A stretch of DNA of 64,000 nt from a virus: the IMG/VR virus record IMGVR_UViG_3300023174_006147, positions 20,475 to 84,474 of that record. One strand, given 5' to 3'. The translations under genes and the position numbers were made by a program. The notes under the pieces were generated by a model. That model worked only from the letters and a program-made list of their open reading frames with translations, did no database searches and was not told the origin of the DNA. This document shows positions 24,425 through 33,277 of this stretch, piece after piece (position 1 is the first letter of the stretch; each line of letters starts with the position of its first letter).

Positions 24425-24499
24425 TGGTGTGCGATGAGGGATTTGAACCCCCGACTTTCACCGTGTCGAGGTGACACTCTACCGCTGAGTTAATCGCAC
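24425..24499 (-). tRNA. tRNA-Val(GAC), C33 variant
   Basis: Acceptor GTGCGAT/ATCGCAC, AC stem TCACC/GGTGA with loop TCGACAC (C at position 33), encoded ACCA. Confidence 0.82.
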
Positions 24500-24506
24500 A
24501 TTAAAT

Positions 24507-24631
24507 TGGTGGACCCGACTGGATTTTCACCAGTATCTCTGTTGTTCATCGGCACTAAGTTTATCCGGAAATCTCAATGTCGGTATCTGGTGCTTTGATT
24601 ACTTCCGTCGAAGGTTTTAAGCTACAGGCCC
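24507..24631 (-). tRNA. aberrant long tRNA-like gene with CCA
   Basis: 125 nt. Acceptor GGGCCTG/CGGGTCC, T-stem ACTGG/CCAGT with unusual loop TGAAAAT, and encoded ACCA are clear. The interior has a hairpin CTTC/GAAG inserted in the D region and a GCAC/GTGC domain; no normal anticodon arm is evident. Confidence 0.5.
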
Positions 24632-24637
24632 ATAATT

Positions 24638-24722
24638 TGGTAGGGGTAGAGGGACTTGAACCCCCACGCCTTGCGGCAAAGCATTTTGAGTGCTCCGAGT
24701 CTACCGATTTCACCATACCCCC
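24638..24722 (-). tRNA. tRNA-Leu(CAA)
   Basis: Class II, acceptor GGGGGTA/TACCCCT, AC loop CTCAAAA, encoded ACCA. Confidence 0.93.
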
Positions 24723-24758
24723 ATTTATTCTTTAAAATCTATTAGTGTTCTTTGACAA

Positions 24759-24846
24759 TGGAGGAAGCGCAGGGATTCGAACCCTGGGTACCTTGCGGTA
24801 CTTCTGATTTCAAGTCAGACGCAATCGGCCTCTCTGCCACGCTTCC
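24759..24846 (-). tRNA. tRNA-Ser(TGA)
   Basis: Class II, AC stem TCTGA/TCAGA, loop CTTGAAA, variable arm GTACC/GGTAC, encoded TCCA. Confidence 0.95.
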
Positions 24847-24861
24847 GGTTAATATGTTATT

Positions 24862-24890
24862 ATTATAATACAGACATTGTCGTCTGTCAA
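24862..24890 (-). promoter_or_regulatory. sigma-70 promoter for tRNA cluster
   Basis: Perfect TTGACA, 17-bp spacer, TATAAT on the minus strand, 15 nt upstream of tRNA-Ser(TGA). Confidence 0.85.
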
Positions 24891-25618
24891 GAATTTTTGT
24901 TTAAAATTCCAAGAATATGTAATGTTGCCAAGTATTTGCCATGGCGATCACCTAGGCCCCGTAATGCACTGTTGATAGACCGTGTTGCGGCCTGTGTATT
25001 GTCAAAATTGTCAATTTTAGGACTGACCCGATTTTTCCAATACCAAACCGAAACTTTTGCGGCAACTTCTGGTTTTTCAAGAAGTTCAGGATGTTGCTCA
25101 AGTGGCAATCCCAGTGCATTGCCTGCTTTGCGATAATTCTCTCTGCCAGTTAATTGAATATATCCTCTACCTATATACCGTTGACCGTCTCCTGGCCGAG
25201 TATTGCCTAATCTTTTTGCTTTTTCAGGATTATGTTTTATATCGTATTTTTTAAAATATGCACTATTGCCTATTTCTCGCAATTTCGAAAAATTTAAAGA
25301 TTCATGTGCGCATTGTGCTAAAAATTGTGCAAGTTCTCTGCCCTTTAATCCGGCACCTCGCGCAGCACTGACTAAGGTCTTTCCAGCAACGGTATTAAAA
25401 GCAGCTAACAACTCACTGACCTTTTCAGGATTAGCTTTAATTTTTGGTATTTCCAATTTAACGGAGCTAGATTTTTCCGATGCAGGAGTTGGATTATTTT
25501 GCATTGCTGCATATCCTCCAAGTGCAGCAGTGCCTAATGCTCCTGCTGCAACTGCACCCTTGGCCCATTTAGACAGAGCTTCGTCAATTTGCTCTTCTAT
25601 GAGTTCTGAAATTCGCAC
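24887..25618 (-). CDS. GH19 chitinase-like lysozyme (virion muramidase)
   Basis: 243 aa, GTG start, [16 protein letters not shown]-terminus. An Ala/Gly hydrophobic stretch (residues 18-40) precedes the GH19 domain: '[12 protein letters not shown]' carries the catalytic Glu, '[20 protein letters not shown]' and '[12 protein letters not shown]' are family motifs. It should cut peptidoglycan; the targeting-like N-terminus suggests a virion-associated enzyme rather than only a late lysin. Confidence 0.85.
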   Translation of the reverse strand: MRISELIEEQIDEALSKWAKGAVAAGALGTAALGGYAAMQNNPTPASEKSSSVKLEIPKIKANPEKVSELLAAFNTVAGKTLVSAARGAGLKGRELAQFLAQCAHESLNFSKLREIGNSAYFKKYDIKHNPEKAKRLGNTRPGDGQRYIGRGYIQLTGRENYRKAGNALGLPLEQHPELLEKPEVAAKVSVWYWKNRVSPKIDNFDNTQAATRSINSALRGLGDRHGKYLATLHILGILNKNS

Positions 25619-25621
25619 TAA

Positions 25622-26179
25622 TTATCTGGAGTTTGCTATACTGGTCAACAGTGCTTTTACTCTTCCAAATGGCATTTTGTCAATATTCTGAATGAATTTT
25701 GGATCAAATGGCAACTTTGTTAGTGTTTGTTGCACAGATTGCAGTGATGCCAGTGTTTTCTTTGCTGTTGCACGTTGTTCGCCTGCTTGATATGTATTAG
25801 CAATTCCTTGTGCTGCTCCAGTTGCTGCTCCGCCAATTGCTTTTCCTGCCTGCTGTGCTGCTCCAGATGCTGCCTGACCTGCTTGCTGTGCTGCGCCGCC
25901 AATTGCCTGTCCTGCTTGCTTCAATGCACCACCAACTGCTTGACCAGCGCCTGCAGCTGCCTGACCGACACGGCTTGCCGCGCCGCCCACTGCTCTTGAA
26001 GCTGCTCCACCAAGCGCACTAAGGCCACCCAATAATTCACTCAATTCAGCTTCTGATAATTCACCGGATTCGATCATCTGGGTGATTCTGTTGGACTCTG
26101 AAAGTGCTTGTGTTTTTACATCAGGCGCAACATCTTCCATTGTTTCAATAAATTTAACTAAATCTCTCATGGAATCCAT
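25622..26179 (-). CDS. Ala/Gln-repeat hypothetical protein
   Basis: 185 aa from MDSMRDLVKFIE with AAAGGAG upstream. Residues about 55-135 are degenerate repeats of 'GGAAQQAGQAASGA'. Such Ala/Gly/Gln repeats form extended helices or fibres; possible internal virion or scaffold protein. Precedes the lysozyme gene by 3 nt. Confidence 0.65.
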   Translation of the reverse strand: MDSMRDLVKFIETMEDVAPDVKTQALSESNRITQMIESGELSEAELSELLGGLSALGGAASRAVGGAASRVGQAAAGAGQAVGGALKQAGQAIGGAAQQAGQAASGAAQQAGKAIGGAATGAAQGIANTYQAGEQRATAKKTLASLQSVQQTLTKLPFDPKFIQNIDKMPFGRVKALLTSIANSR

Positions 26180-26239
26180 GACAATATCTCCTTTTATTTT
26201 ATTTATGCGATTAAACACATAATATAAAATTAGAAGAAA

Positions 26240-26311
26240 TGGTAGCTCGTGCAGGTACTGCCCCTGCCTAGACTCCCGTATGAGAGGAATCCGTCCACTT
26301 AGACCCGAGCC
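26240..26311 (-). tRNA. tRNA-Met(CAT), atypical T-loop
   Basis: Acceptor GGCTCGG/ACGAGCT (last pair mismatched), AC loop CTCATAC on a wobble-rich stem, T-stem GCAGG/CCTGC with loop GGCAGTA instead of TTCRANY, encoded ACCA. Elongator Met or Ile2 by anticodon; the odd T-loop recurs in tRNA-Val at 36552. Confidence 0.7.
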
Positions 26312-26339
26312 ATGGTTTTAAGAATTAGTTCACTGATTT

Positions 26340-27698
26340 TTATGACCAGTCGTCTTTGGGAACTTCTTTTTTATAGCTTTGAAGATGCTTGACAATCTTT
26401 TTCAAATATAGCTTCCAAACTTTTAAAAATTGAAGTTCTCTAGCAGATGGATTTGAATTTTGCATTGCCTGCTTTGCTGTAGGAGCAATTATTGATGGAT
26501 AAGTATTATTTGGAAAATATCCCCACTTGACATCCTCAATCGCCGAATCAACGAATTCATTGACCTGACGCTGTTTATCATTTGTGGAATATGAATATCG
26601 AAAAGGCTCATTAGAGATGAAGTCCGAGTACAACTGGGTGGCAGCGTGTGAAGCATGTGCTTCAATTTCGTTGACAGAACCTAAATATGCTGCCCAGCGA
26701 TCTACATTGTATCCAAAATTGTCAGCATCATATGCATTTTGACCTCTCCTACCACCACGATATTTTCGGCGCCAGTCGTCCTTTTGACTGTCTTTTCCTC
26801 GCTGATCATTCTTGTCAGAAGCATAAAGTTTCGGCCTAGGAACACTTGGATCAGGAATCTTGGTGTAATCGCCTTTTCCAAATCCACGGTCAGATGACTG
26901 CATCTTGATATTAGCACGAGCATTCTGATCCATGTGAACAACTTCGTGTACGTAAGTACTGACTAATTCTTTAAGAAATGCAGGGACAGGATTATCAACG
27001 CCACTATCTCCATAACGATTTACGGAATCCCTTTCCAATAATCTGTGGGTTAATACAGTCCATAATTTTTCTTTAGAAGTATATATATTGATGTGCTGCG
27101 CAAGATCGTTCTGCCAATCAATTTGCTGTGATGATCTGCTATGTAAAGTGGATTTTTGTGGATGACGCTGAAAATACCCGCCACCAGTCTTTGGTTCGCC
27201 AGTGTGTTTATTTTTGCCAGTTGTATCAAGTTGAACAATGATGTGCTGAAGCCAATACAGGTTCTTCTTTCTGTTTTCTTCCCATGGCTCATCATTTTTA
27301 TATTGTTCAATCTTACCAAACTGTGCTTCCATGTAATCACGAGCCAAATCCTGTAGATGAAGTTCCATTACATCAATGAATTCATCTACAATATCAGTAT
27401 TCGGCTCACTTTTGTATAGTTTTGATTGCACGATGCCACTGAGATCTTGTGACTTATATTGAAGATTGGATACAAGTTTATCTTCCTCACGCCAATCTAA
27501 TCCACGGCCACGAATTTCTTCAACTCTATTTTCAAGAGAACTCATCTTTTTTAAGTAATCGCCTTCTCCTACTGAATCAAAAATAGATTCAGCATTCCAC
27601 CTAATAAATTGATCGATTTCTCGGGTAAGAAGATCATATGTAGCCTGAGTTAAGCCTGCTGTTTGATCGATTGCTTCTATGAGTTCTGTAATACGCAT
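26340..27698 (-). CDS. zincin-like metallopeptidase, probable injected protein
   Basis: 452 aa, MRITELIEAIDQTAG N-terminus, helical first half, zinc helix 'STYVHEVVHMDQNA' (HExxH) and 'SVNEIEAHASHAA' as downstream ligand region. Similar motif pairing to 8112-8789. Late box GATAAATA four nt before the ATG and no ribosome site. Could act on host proteins after injection or during head maturation; inference. Confidence 0.65.
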   Translation of the reverse strand: MRITELIEAIDQTAGLTQATYDLLTREIDQFIRWNAESIFDSVGEGDYLKKMSSLENRVEEIRGRGLDWREEDKLVSNLQYKSQDLSGIVQSKLYKSEPNTDIVDEFIDVMELHLQDLARDYMEAQFGKIEQYKNDEPWEENRKKNLYWLQHIIVQLDTTGKNKHTGEPKTGGGYFQRHPQKSTLHSRSSQQIDWQNDLAQHINIYTSKEKLWTVLTHRLLERDSVNRYGDSGVDNPVPAFLKELVSTYVHEVVHMDQNARANIKMQSSDRGFGKGDYTKIPDPSVPRPKLYASDKNDQRGKDSQKDDWRRKYRGGRRGQNAYDADNFGYNVDRWAAYLGSVNEIEAHASHAATQLYSDFISNEPFRYSYSTNDKQRQVNEFVDSAIEDVKWGYFPNNTYPSIIAPTAKQAMQNSNPSARELQFLKVWKLYLKKIVKHLQSYKKEVPKDDWS

Positions 27699-27702
27699 GT
27701 TG

Positions 27703-27710
27703 TATTTATC
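27703..27710 (-). promoter_or_regulatory. late-promoter-like box GATAAATA
   Basis: Between tRNA-Thr and the metallopeptidase ATG, spacing 4 nt. Confidence 0.55.
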
Positions 27711-27711
27711 A

Positions 27712-27787
27712 TGGTGCTGTATGACGGAATCGAACCGCCGACATCCTGATTACTAAACAGGTACTCTACCAACTGAGTTAATACAGC
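27712..27787 (-). tRNA. tRNA-Thr(AGT)
   Basis: Acceptor GCTGTAT/ATACAGC, AC stem CCTGT/TCAGG (T.T at the loop end), loop TTAGTAA, encoded ACCA. A34 is rare in bacteria. Confidence 0.85.
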
Positions 27788-27795
27788 ATTAATTT

Positions 27796-27872
27796 TGGTG
27801 GGCCCGGAGAGATTCGAACTCCCGACATCCTGGTTCGAAGCCAGGCGCTCTATCCAGCTGAACTACGAGCCC
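27796..27872 (-). tRNA. tRNA-Arg(TCG)
   Basis: AC stem CCTGG/CCAGG, loop CTTCGAA, full cloverleaf, encoded ACCA. Confidence 0.94.
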
Positions 27873-27889
27873 ATTTTTTATATGATAAT

Positions 27890-28078
27890 TTATCGAAAAG
27901 TTTTTCGACGAGGACCTTTGTCCCTATTAGGAATGGCATGATGTCTGGCCCAGGCCTCGTCTGTAAAACCAGGACCGTACTTTGCCAGAAGAACTTCTGC
28001 TTCACCTGAACTTACCAGAGACATCCATTCCTGATGATCATATCGTACTCCTGACTTTGATAATGTAATAGCTGGCAT
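27890..28078 (-). CDS. hypothetical small protein
   Basis: 62 aa with AAAGGAAGA upstream; Arg/Lys-rich end ('NRDKGPRRKTFR'). Not recognised. Confidence 0.55.
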   Translation of the reverse strand: MPAITLSKSGVRYDHQEWMSLVSSGEAEVLLAKYGPGFTDEAWARHHAIPNRDKGPRRKTFR

Positions 28079-28097
28079 TCTTTCTTCCTTTATTTGA

Positions 28098-28173
28098 TGG
28101 TGCGCATGGCAAGAGTTGAACTTGCGACCTACGAGTTATCAGCTCGTTGCTACTACCACTGAGCTACACGCGC
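28098..28173 (-). tRNA. tRNA-Ile(GAT)
   Basis: AC stem ACGAG/CTCGT, loop CTGATAA, acceptor GCGCGTG/CATGCGC, encoded ACCA. Confidence 0.94.
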
Positions 28174-28179
28174 ATTTAA

Positions 28180-28377
28180 TTAGTTTTCAATTATTCCTGT
28201 TACCCAATTTTCAGCAGTATCTTCTGCGTACCGCATTGAATGTTCAGAAACATCGATAAGTTTAACTGGATATTGTTGAACATAACATTCAACTTTTAAT
28301 CCCGCTTCGTCTTTGAAAATAATGGCACTGCGATCACTGTTATCAGAATCGCCATTATACTTTGAAATAATTTCCAT
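28180..28377 (-). CDS. hypothetical small protein
   Basis: 65 aa, acidic, mixed alpha/beta ('SAIIFKDEAGLKVECYVQ'). Between two tRNA genes. Not recognised. Confidence 0.5.
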   Translation of the reverse strand: MEIISKYNGDSDNSDRSAIIFKDEAGLKVECYVQQYPVKLIDVSEHSMRYAEDTAENWVTGIIEN

Positions 28378-28395
28378 TACTTAACTTTCATATTT

Positions 28396-28471
28396 TGGAT
28401 CGGCCACTAGGGTTCGAACCTAGAGTCTCCAGAATCAAAATCTGGCGTGTTGCCAATTACACTATGGCCGA
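28396..28471 (-). tRNA. tRNA-Gln(TTG)
   Basis: AC stem CCAGA/TCTGG, loop TTTTGAT, acceptor TCGGCCA/TGGCCGA, encoded TCCA. Confidence 0.93.
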
Positions 28472-28526
28472 ATGAATCTTTAATTGCTTGTATATTATAT
28501 ACTGTTGACCAAGTTGTCAACTGATA

Positions 28527-29192
28527 TTATTCAAATTTTTTTATAATTCTTCCTTTATTCCAGCCAGGTGGAATAATATCTGTTTTTTTAATTTTTTTAT
28601 TTACGTGACCATTCGTGATCCAAATAGATCCAAATTGAGAATTGTTTTTGCCCTTATTTTTTGATTTTCGAAGTTTTGCTAAAGTTTCTTCTGAATGCTT
28701 TTTACCAAAAAATGGATTACCACTTCCTGCATTTCTTTTCTTTGCAGCCAAGGAACGAGCTTCGCGATTTCTTTTTGCCCATTCTCCGTTTTCTTCTTTA
28801 AGTTTTTTTTGAGTATCTCTGCCTCTTTTTAGAGCATCTATAAAAATGAGCCGATATTCTGTAATTTTCATAGTGTTTTCGGTTCCGTTTCTGATATCCG
28901 ACTTGTTTATATGACCAAATCCTCCTTGACCTCCAACACATAAGTTATATGTGTCGTCCCGATCACAAAATTCCTCCGTCACTAATTCTTTCTCTTTAAC
29001 ATTCATCTCGAATTCAGAATCAAATATATATAATAGCTCTTTTTTAAAATTTTCTATTCCGTACTTTTTAATCGCAGCTTTTAATAATTTCCCGGATCCC
29101 ATATACTCGTCATCTAGGTTCATAGTCTGATGCTTGCCTATGTAAATTTTATTATTGATTATATTTGTTATTTGATATATCGTGTAAAACAT
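28527..29192 (-). CDS. GIY-YIG homing endonuclease
   Basis: 221 aa. 'IYQITNIINNKIYIGKHQT' is the GIY-YIG core, Arg and Glu follow, and 'GSGNPFFGKKHSEETLAKLRK' is a NUMOD3 DNA-binding motif. Late box GATAAATA at 29208-29215 and GAGGAAT precede the start. Inserted between two Gln tRNAs. Confidence 0.85.
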   Translation of the reverse strand: MFYTIYQITNIINNKIYIGKHQTMNLDDEYMGSGKLLKAAIKKYGIENFKKELLYIFDSEFEMNVKEKELVTEEFCDRDDTYNLCVGGQGGFGHINKSDIRNGTENTMKITEYRLIFIDALKRGRDTQKKLKEENGEWAKRNREARSLAAKKRNAGSGNPFFGKKHSEETLAKLRKSKNKGKNNSQFGSIWITNGHVNKKIKKTDIIPPGWNKGRIIKKFE

Positions 29193-29231
29193 TTTTATTC
29201 CTCACGATATTTATCATTGTAAAGTTAGTGA

Positions 29232-29302
29232 TGCTCTCCCAGGGGTCGAACCTGGAACCTTCTGAGTCAGAGTCAGACGTGCTGCCAATTGCACCAGAGA
29301 GC
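29232..29302 (-). tRNA. tRNA-Gln(CTG)
   Basis: AC stem TCTGA/TCAGA, loop CTCTGAC, acceptor GCTCTCT/GGAGAGC. The 3' end reads ATCA, so CCA is not encoded, unlike its neighbours. Confidence 0.88.
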
Positions 29303-29308
29303 AATAAA

Positions 29309-29788
29309 TTATTTTTCTTGCCTTGAGGAAAAAACTTCTATTGCGGCTAGAATGTGTTCATCCCGCAGGCCTTCACCGTCTTCAATATACACTAGCCGTT
29401 TAGATTCAGTAAACTTTCTGTCATCAAAGCAAACCCAATCGCATTCACCATTGTCAGCGATCCACTGATTAATGGCAATTAATCTACCAATACCACGAAC
29501 AGTGCTTGTCACATCTGTATAATCAATGTTTGGAAAAATTGTTCTCCAATCATTGTGAAAATGTGTTGGATCAATCCCCCAATGTATTAAATCTTCTTTT
29601 AAAGTTTTTCCATAGGGCAAGTGATAATTGTGCATTGAGTTGGTTACAATTTTTGCACCAGACTCAATGCACAGATCATTGAGCAATTGAATTGAAACTT
29701 TATTACAAGCTAACCGCAGTTCAGATACCATGACTGGAGAACTTACATTAATTATTGGACCATCAATATCTAAAAATATTATTCTCAT
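29309..29788 (-). CDS. HAD-like protein of the RNA-repair ('Swiss army knife') type
   Basis: 159 aa. 'IIFLDIDGPIIN' is HAD motif I; 'KIVTNSMHN' and 'CFDDRK' follow. The pattern resembles the HAD domain I recall from Swiss-army-knife RNA repair proteins; phosphatase on RNA ends is possible. Four-nt overlap with the ADP-ribosylglycohydrolase start. Confidence 0.6.
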   Translation of the reverse strand: MRIIFLDIDGPIINVSSPVMVSELRLACNKVSIQLLNDLCIESGAKIVTNSMHNYHLPYGKTLKEDLIHWGIDPTHFHNDWRTIFPNIDYTDVTSTVRGIGRLIAINQWIADNGECDWVCFDDRKFTESKRLVYIEDGEGLRDEHILAAIEVFSSRQEK

Positions 29789-30666
29789 CTTTTAATTAAT
29801 TCTTCTGTTAAGTCTATAAAACGAGAAAAGTCATGTAGCTTGTTCTTCCAATCATCAGGAATTCCAGTCAGTCCATAAAATGCACCAGCAATTTGTCCTG
29901 TGACAGCGCCAACAGTATCAGCATCGTCCCCGAGGTTAACTGCCTGCAAGATAGCATCCTTAAAGTTATCCGTGTGATACACGCACCATAGGGCAGCATG
30001 AAGAGTATGGATAACATATCCAGACGAAGAAACATATTCGCGGCTAACTTCAAGTGAAGTGAGAATGTTCTTTACATCTTCTACCCAATGATCTTTAGCA
30101 GTTACATTAAAAATCCGACTCTTTTCAGTGGTGTAGATTGCATTAAGTAACACTTCCGCCATAAGTTCACATGAATGCAAACAAGCAGGTGAAGCATGAG
30201 TTGTCTCACTCTGCACGAGTGCAGTTGCCTTTGCCTTTTCTTCGTCATCGTAATGCGCAAGTACTGCTGGACTAAGTCGCATAATTGAACCATTGCCTGC
30301 GCCGAAGAAATCTGGATTATTTTTAGTTTCACCGGTTTTTTTAAAGTTAGAAATTGCAGTGCGAGTAGTGTTGCCAATATCAAAGCACCGGCCAGTAGAC
30401 GAGTTTGCACCGTTATAATACCAGTCTGCAAAGCGATTAAGAAGATCGGTTTTATCAAGGTCTCGATTAGAAACTAGACTATCTGCAAGGCAAAGTGCCA
30501 TACTAGTATCGTCAGTCCAATAACCTACAGGAAGATTGAACGGTCCACCACCAAGCATGTCAGTAACCGGTTCAAAAGTATCACGATCTCTAAATTCTAC
30601 AGTGGTACCAATGGCATCACCCACAGCAAGCCCAATAAATGCTCCAGCTAATTTGTCTTTTAACAT
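29785..30666 (-). CDS. ADP-ribosylglycohydrolase (DraG family)
   Basis: 293 aa. Metal sites 'VGDAIGTTVEF', 'WTDDTSMAL' and C-terminal 'NLGDDADTVGAVTGQ' are intact. Removes ADP-ribose from proteins or nucleic acid. It is followed upstream by the large ADP-ribosyltransferase-like gene, so the phage appears to carry writer and eraser side by side. Confidence 0.88.
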   Translation of the reverse strand: MLKDKLAGAFIGLAVGDAIGTTVEFRDRDTFEPVTDMLGGGPFNLPVGYWTDDTSMALCLADSLVSNRDLDKTDLLNRFADWYYNGANSSTGRCFDIGNTTRTAISNFKKTGETKNNPDFFGAGNGSIMRLSPAVLAHYDDEEKAKATALVQSETTHASPACLHSCELMAEVLLNAIYTTEKSRIFNVTAKDHWVEDVKNILTSLEVSREYVSSSGYVIHTLHAALWCVYHTDNFKDAILQAVNLGDDADTVGAVTGQIAGAFYGLTGIPDDWKNKLHDFSRFIDLTEELIKR

Positions 30667-30689
30667 GATAACTCCTAGTGTAAAAAAAT

Positions 30690-30718
30690 ATTATAACACT
30701 AGAATGAATTGCTGTCAA
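30690..30718 (-). promoter_or_regulatory. sigma-70 promoter
   Basis: TTGACA, 17-bp spacer, TATAAT on the minus strand, at the end of the ADP-ribosyltransferase gene; gives the hydrolase early expression. Confidence 0.8.
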
Positions 30719-33254
30719 CTATCTCCATGCCAAGATTTGCTATATAAGCCATTAACTCTTCAATCTCTTGACTGGTTGGATTTAATGTGCCAATAGCTTG
30801 ATCTAATTGATCAACAGTTATTTTATTTGACCGTGCTGCACTCTTAATCAATTGTTGAACAGCAGGTAAATCTCCCAATGGTGTTTTTTTCTTAGCAATA
30901 TCCTGTATTGGAAAATCTAAAAGTTGCAATTGTTTGAACCCAATATACTTGGTAGAGCCATCTGAAAAGGTTACATCTGCGATTTTCATTATATTGCCTA
31001 CATTAGCTATCTTACCAGTTTTGCCGGCAGCAGGCCCATCAATAACTTTAACAGAATCGCCTTGTTTAAACGAATGGACAGGTATTACTTCAGGTTCAGA
31101 AGTTTTAATTTTTTCAATTTCATTAGGATAAAGAAATGTCTTATCATCAGAATCGTCTAATTTTACTATAACATTGCCACTTTTTTGAATCTGAGTTATT
31201 GTGCCAGTTTTTCCTGTATTGTGCGTTCCTATGATTTTTACCTTATCGCCCTCTGAATATTGTTTAGGTGTTTTTACTTCTGGCTCTGGTTCCCACTTGA
31301 GATTGTCTAAGTTCAAATCTGGATCATTTTTATCGGGGTTATCAAGTTTTTTAACAGTGAATGTATCATCACCGTATTCGTCTATAGCCTGATCATATTC
31401 ATTCTGAGTGAGGAATTGTCCCTGATAAAGCGGTGTAAGTCCTGGCATAGTAACTTCATAAGCAGCATCTATTAAATTAGGATTTTCAGCTTCGGCTTTA
31501 ATCTTTTCAATATTTTTTAAGGGAACATCGATGGCAACCTTATTATCAAATTCTACATCAACTAGTGGCTTTGTAGAATAAGCGTATGATACTTCACCAG
31601 TTTTACCGGTGTATTTATGATTACCGATGATCATAACCTTATCACCGTTTTTAACATCACCAATTTCTAGAGACTTTGGAGCAGCGCCGACTTTTTCAAG
31701 ACTTGCCAAAGGAACATCATACAATTTTTTACCGTTGTCCAATTCTAATGTAGTATCTTTAAAAGAATCATGTACATCGGTAACAGTAGCGATATCACCT
31801 GCGTTAGAATGCTTGCCAATAATTTTTACTTTATCGCCTTTTTTAATTTTATCATTGTCAGTTTTTGTATCTAGTATTTTAACTTGGTGTGGCTTAAGAA
31901 GACCGTACTCGCCACCCTTGAAGAATATCTCGATGTTACCAGAAGTATACATGTGGGATATAGTTCCAGATTGACCATAGTATGCACTTTTAGTGTCAAT
32001 AACTTCAACTAAATCACCATATTTAGGATCAGGAGTTTCTGAATCAGCTTCACTTTCGTGTTTAATATCTTTAATCTTGAAGTCGTTGGTCCAATTTTCA
32101 CCATCCAACTTCACTGATACTTCGTCATAATTGGTGTAAACATACTGTACTTCACCGGACAGCCCGTAATAGTGATTACCCTTGGATTTAACAGTAACAC
32201 GGTCACCAATTTCATATTTTCCAGGTGTAATGATTTTAGGCTTGCCTTCGGGATAAACTTGTAGTTCTAGAAACTTCATGATATTTTTCATGAGACTTTC
32301 TTGAACAGCATAATATGCACCACGAATAAAGACTTCATTTCCAGAAGCAATAGCCCCCGTCAGATCTTCTTGATCTAAATCAAATCCTTTGACTATTCCT
32401 TCAGGAGTCATGATGTTTTCAAGCTCAGTTAAAGGCATGAATTCTTTTGGGATGTCACCTGCTTCAATAGCTTTTTTAATTGAGTTAAGATTGTATTCTA
32501 GATTATATTCCCCAAAGAGATTATTAAAGATAAAATCATATTTTGCTCCTAGTTTTTCTCGATTGGTTAACACGAAATCTTTTAAAGGAGCAAGTAGTTC
32601 GTAGTCCAACATTTTTGGATAGGATCCTCTATCTAAAATTAAATCCTTGGTGTTTCGACTCCAGCTAAATGAAAATCCATCTTTGGGAAACATTACATAT
32701 ACTTTGCCATATCCCGAAGCCTGACTTTTATCACCTGATACGAATGATGAATTATCTCTTCTTGCTTCGAATCCAGCTGCTTCCATGCCTTTGTTAAAAA
32801 TATCACTAAGGCGTGAACTACTGCTCATTACACGGCGCTCATCAAATGGTTTACCATAGAGAGCATCTTCAGTGGACTTGATGCCGCGATAAAATACTTT
32901 GGCTTCAGAAGTTTTAAAATCTGGATTTAAATCAGTATAAACTTTGACGATTTCTGTACAATTTTTTGCAATCCTCGTCATTAAATTATAAAATTGGATT
33001 GGAAGATTATTCTTTTCACTTTTAAGATTTGACTTCTGTTGTTTTAGGGAATCAATTTCTGCATAGAGTCCCTGCTTCATTTTTTCATATTCAGCAGCAA
33101 CTGAATCAGGCACTTTCATATTATTTGCAAGGGCCGCGCTTTCTTCATAATCAGTGATTTTCTTCAGCAGTTTTTCTAGTTTTGGCAAGTTAAGGGACAT
33201 TCCCTTGCGCTCACCCGGCTTCAGTTCGGATTTAAAGATTTCTATAATTCTCAT
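30699..33254 (-). CDS. putative injected ADP-ribosyltransferase with six KOW/SH3-like repeats
   Basis: 851 aa from the ATG of MRIIEIFKSELK (the earlier ATG overlaps the late box). Residues about 110-220 have ADP-ribosyltransferase features: 'FYRGIKS' (Arg), 'NSSFVSGDKSQASGYG' (STS-like), then acidic residues. Six units of the form 'GDxVxVIGxHxxxGKTGxI' (about residues 345-780) are KOW-like. T4 Alt is the precedent for a packaged ADP-ribosyltransferase acting on host RNA polymerase; KOW domains suggest a transcription or ribosome target. Late expression, leaderless-looking start. Ends in TAG. Confidence 0.6.
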   Translation of the reverse strand: MRIIEIFKSELKPGERKGMSLNLPKLEKLLKKITDYEESAALANNMKVPDSVAAEYEKMKQGLYAEIDSLKQQKSNLKSEKNNLPIQFYNLMTRIAKNCTEIVKVYTDLNPDFKTSEAKVFYRGIKSTEDALYGKPFDERRVMSSSSRLSDIFNKGMEAAGFEARRDNSSFVSGDKSQASGYGKVYVMFPKDGFSFSWSRNTKDLILDRGSYPKMLDYELLAPLKDFVLTNREKLGAKYDFIFNNLFGEYNLEYNLNSIKKAIEAGDIPKEFMPLTELENIMTPEGIVKGFDLDQEDLTGAIASGNEVFIRGAYYAVQESLMKNIMKFLELQVYPEGKPKIITPGKYEIGDRVTVKSKGNHYYGLSGEVQYVYTNYDEVSVKLDGENWTNDFKIKDIKHESEADSETPDPKYGDLVEVIDTKSAYYGQSGTISHMYTSGNIEIFFKGGEYGLLKPHQVKILDTKTDNDKIKKGDKVKIIGKHSNAGDIATVTDVHDSFKDTTLELDNGKKLYDVPLASLEKVGAAPKSLEIGDVKNGDKVMIIGNHKYTGKTGEVSYAYSTKPLVDVEFDNKVAIDVPLKNIEKIKAEAENPNLIDAAYEVTMPGLTPLYQGQFLTQNEYDQAIDEYGDDTFTVKKLDNPDKNDPDLNLDNLKWEPEPEVKTPKQYSEGDKVKIIGTHNTGKTGTITQIQKSGNVIVKLDDSDDKTFLYPNEIEKIKTSEPEVIPVHSFKQGDSVKVIDGPAAGKTGKIANVGNIMKIADVTFSDGSTKYIGFKQLQLLDFPIQDIAKKKTPLGDLPAVQQLIKSAARSNKITVDQLDQAIGTLNPTSQEIEELMAYIANLGMEIVDSNSF

Positions 33255-33259
33255 AAACA

Positions 33260-33271
33260 TATTTATAAATA
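33260..33271. promoter_or_regulatory. palindromic bidirectional late promoter
   Basis: A palindrome ATATTTATAAATAT (33259-33272) supplies TATAAATA on both strands, 5 nt before the minus-strand ATG at 33254 and 6 nt before the plus-strand ATG at 33278. The two start codons are only 23 nt apart. Confidence 0.65.
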
Positions 33272-33277
33272 TATATT

